From: Candidatus Staskawiczbacteria bacterium
GTDB lineage: Bacteria; Patescibacteriota; Minisyncoccia; Minisyncoccales; Staskawiczbacteraceae
Direction: 5' to 3'
DNA: 46,776 nt
Assembly: GCA_016866675.1 (NCBI GenBank)
Contig: VGLO01000002.1
Coordinates: forward strand, 1 to 46,776
Part shown: positions 45,866 through 46,776 of the stretch, piece after piece
How the letters are laid out: each line of letters opens with the position of its first letter
Numbering within the stretch: the stretch's first letter is position 1
Notes under the pieces: model-generated
Told to the model about the DNA's origin: nothing
What the model saw: the letters and a program-made list of their open reading frames with translations, nothing else
Database searches by the model: none
Program-made: the position numbers and the translations under genes

Positions 45866-46776
45866 ATGCAGATTTTCTCTGCCGTCGGTCCTTTGGGCGC
45901 CGGGAAGACCACGCTCACGATTAACACCATCGAAGCGATGATCCGCGAAGGCATGACCAGCAAAGATCGCTGTGCCTACATCATCAACGACGAAGGGGCC
46001 CAGGTGGACGGGTCGCTCATTGAGCGCTCGGCCCGGGTACTGCCCATGACGAGCGGATGCTTTACTTGTTCGGATGAGGCAGAACTCCGCAAGAAGCTCG
46101 ATGAAATGGCCCAGCAGGAGATGGAATGGGTCTTCCTGGAAGGATTCGGGATGACCTCGGGCAGCGAAACCAAAAAGTTCCTCAAGTCTGTTCCGTACCC
46201 GTTCCGGATCGTCTGCGTGCTGGATTTCAAAAACCACCAGCGCAACCTCGTCAGGTACTCTGACGTGGTAAAGTCACAGGTCCACGCCGCTACCATCGGA
46301 ACCGGCCTCACCAAATATGGCAGGGCTTTGACTCTGATGGATTTGCCGGATACTGAGGTGCTCGACTTCGTCGCTCGTAACAGCCACGGCAAACCGGCAT
46401 TCCTGATCCCCGAGGATGGGTACCTTCCACTGGAGCTGCTTGCGAAAGCAGTTCAGCCTTCGGGAGTTGCCATGTCATCGTCATGCTCGCATCACGATCA
46501 TGGACACGACCACAGCCACCACCATCATGTCCATGCCATGCACGCTTACTCATACGAGTTGCGTGACGGCACGACATTCTCACAGGTAGTGTCGGCGTTT
46601 AGGGGCTGTCCGGCCTACATTTGGAGAATCAAGGGTGCGGTGGAAAGCAAGCTCTTTAACTCTGTCTTTGACGACTGGAAGCAGACTTCTCAGGATAATC
46701 GGTCATTCGTGACTTTCTACTCCCGAAAAGAAATCCAGCTCGGCACTGATCTGCCTGGACTCGCTCAACTCGTCGT
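45866..46776 (+). CDS. CobW/COG0523-family GTPase, His-rich metallochaperone (3' end outside window)
   Basis: 303 residues are visible; the frame is open to the window end. It starts at ATG 45866 after CAGGAG. P-loop GPLGAGKTT at ~8-16; SGCFTC (~63-68) stands where the family has its C-x-C-C metal site; WVFLEGFG is the Walker B region; a His-rich linker (CSHHDHGHDHSHHHH, ~206-220) precedes a C-terminal CobW domain (YSYELRDGTTFSQVV; GCPAYIWRIKGAV). COG0523 proteins deliver zinc or cobalt using GTP. The gene is strikingly GC-rich against the genome. The minus-strand ORFs over it are shadows. Confidence 0.9.
   Translation, partial: MQIFSAVGPLGAGKTTLTINTIEAMIREGMTSKDRCAYIINDEGAQVDGSLIERSARVLPMTSGCFTCSDEAELRKKLDEMAQQEMEWVFLEGFGMTSGSETKKFLKSVPYPFRIVCVLDFKNHQRNLVRYSDVVKSQVHAATIGTGLTKYGRALTLMDLPDTEVLDFVARNSHGKPAFLIPEDGYLPLELLAKAVQPSGVAMSSSCSHHDHGHDHSHHHHVHAMHAYSYELRDGTTFSQVVSAFRGCPAYIWRIKGAVESKLFNSVFDDWKQTSQDNRSFVTFYSRKEIQLGTDLPGLAQLV

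Noticed and set aside
45791..46583. Minus-strand frames of 91-148 residues at the window end
   Set aside because: They are antisense to the CobW-family GTPase at 45866, whose P-loop, Cys motif and His-rich linker are clear.
1..46776. Recoded UGA (glycine) as in some CPR bacteria
   Set aside because: Several genes end in TGA (frr, the 13394 gene) and prfB has the UGA frameshift site; no conserved Gly position is read as TGA.

Overview
The window looks like a chromosomal segment of a Candidate Phyla Radiation (Patescibacteria, probably Parcubacteria-like) bacterium; the phylum is inferred. The evidence is an AT-rich genome, a tightly packed S10-spc-alpha ribosomal cluster with no gene for L30 (rpmD) between S5 and L15, short tRNA synthetases (AlaRS 584 residues, ProRS 417 residues), long lysine-rich extensions on several ribosomal proteins, and lineage-typical envelope proteins (baseplate-J-like and PEGA proteins). 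UGA is a stop codon here: several genes end in TGA, and prfB (RF2) carries the classic in-frame UGA frameshift site.

Layout. 1-10170: S10 and spc operons from the end of rplC to secY, closed by a terminator. 10246-16961: adk, map, a small zinc-ribbon protein, tpiA, a YkuK-like protein, a hypothetical protein, alaS and a baseplate-J-like membrane protein. 17035-21196: infA, rpmJ (38 residues), rpsM, rpsK, rpsD, rpoA, rplQ, rplM, rpsI. 21261-23443 (minus strand): a PEGA protein and a GC-rich pair of unknown genes. 23596-30933: envelope, cell-shape and translation genes (murA, mreB, holB, frr, rseP, proS, a second mreB). 30996-31300 (minus): a 31-residue membrane peptide and a Cys-rich protein. 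31425-37391: gatCA, a HEPN-motif membrane protein, an FtsB/DivIC protein, two predicted structured RNAs, prfB with its frameshift, ftsEX. 37407-37660: tRNA-Gln(CUG) followed by two degenerate tRNA-like units. 37708-46776: an accessory segment with TspO, cupin and DUF4177-like genes, a large serine recombinase, YibE/F, YceI, a ferric-reductase-like membrane protein, an FAD oxidoreductase, a frameshifted DedA gene, a Fur-family regulator and, divergent from it, a GC-rich CobW/COG0523 GTPase that runs off the window.

Three sequence-level patterns stand out. (1) Many single genes have a -10 box followed by exactly six bases and then ATG (adk, ykuK-like, gatC, ftsB-like, tspO, yibE/F, fur), which implies leaderless mRNAs; a minority of mostly GC-richer unknown genes instead carry strong Shine-Dalgarno sequences. 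(2) Several operon spacers hold long imperfect hairpins, including a family whose 3' arm is a CCTAAAT heptad array ending at the next start codon. (3) Between ftsB and prfB lies a promoter followed by two GC-rich multi-branched RNA folds, each ending in a near-identical terminator stem, which I cannot match to a known RNA family.

Functionally the window joins translation (about 29 ribosomal proteins, IF-1, RRF, RF2, AlaRS, ProRS, GatCA and tRNA-Gln), transcription (rpoA), secretion (secY), cell wall and division (a fosfomycin-insensitive-type MurA, two MreB, FtsEX, FtsB), and a metal/redox accessory block in which a Fur-family regulator and a His-rich metallochaperone GTPase share a palindromic site.
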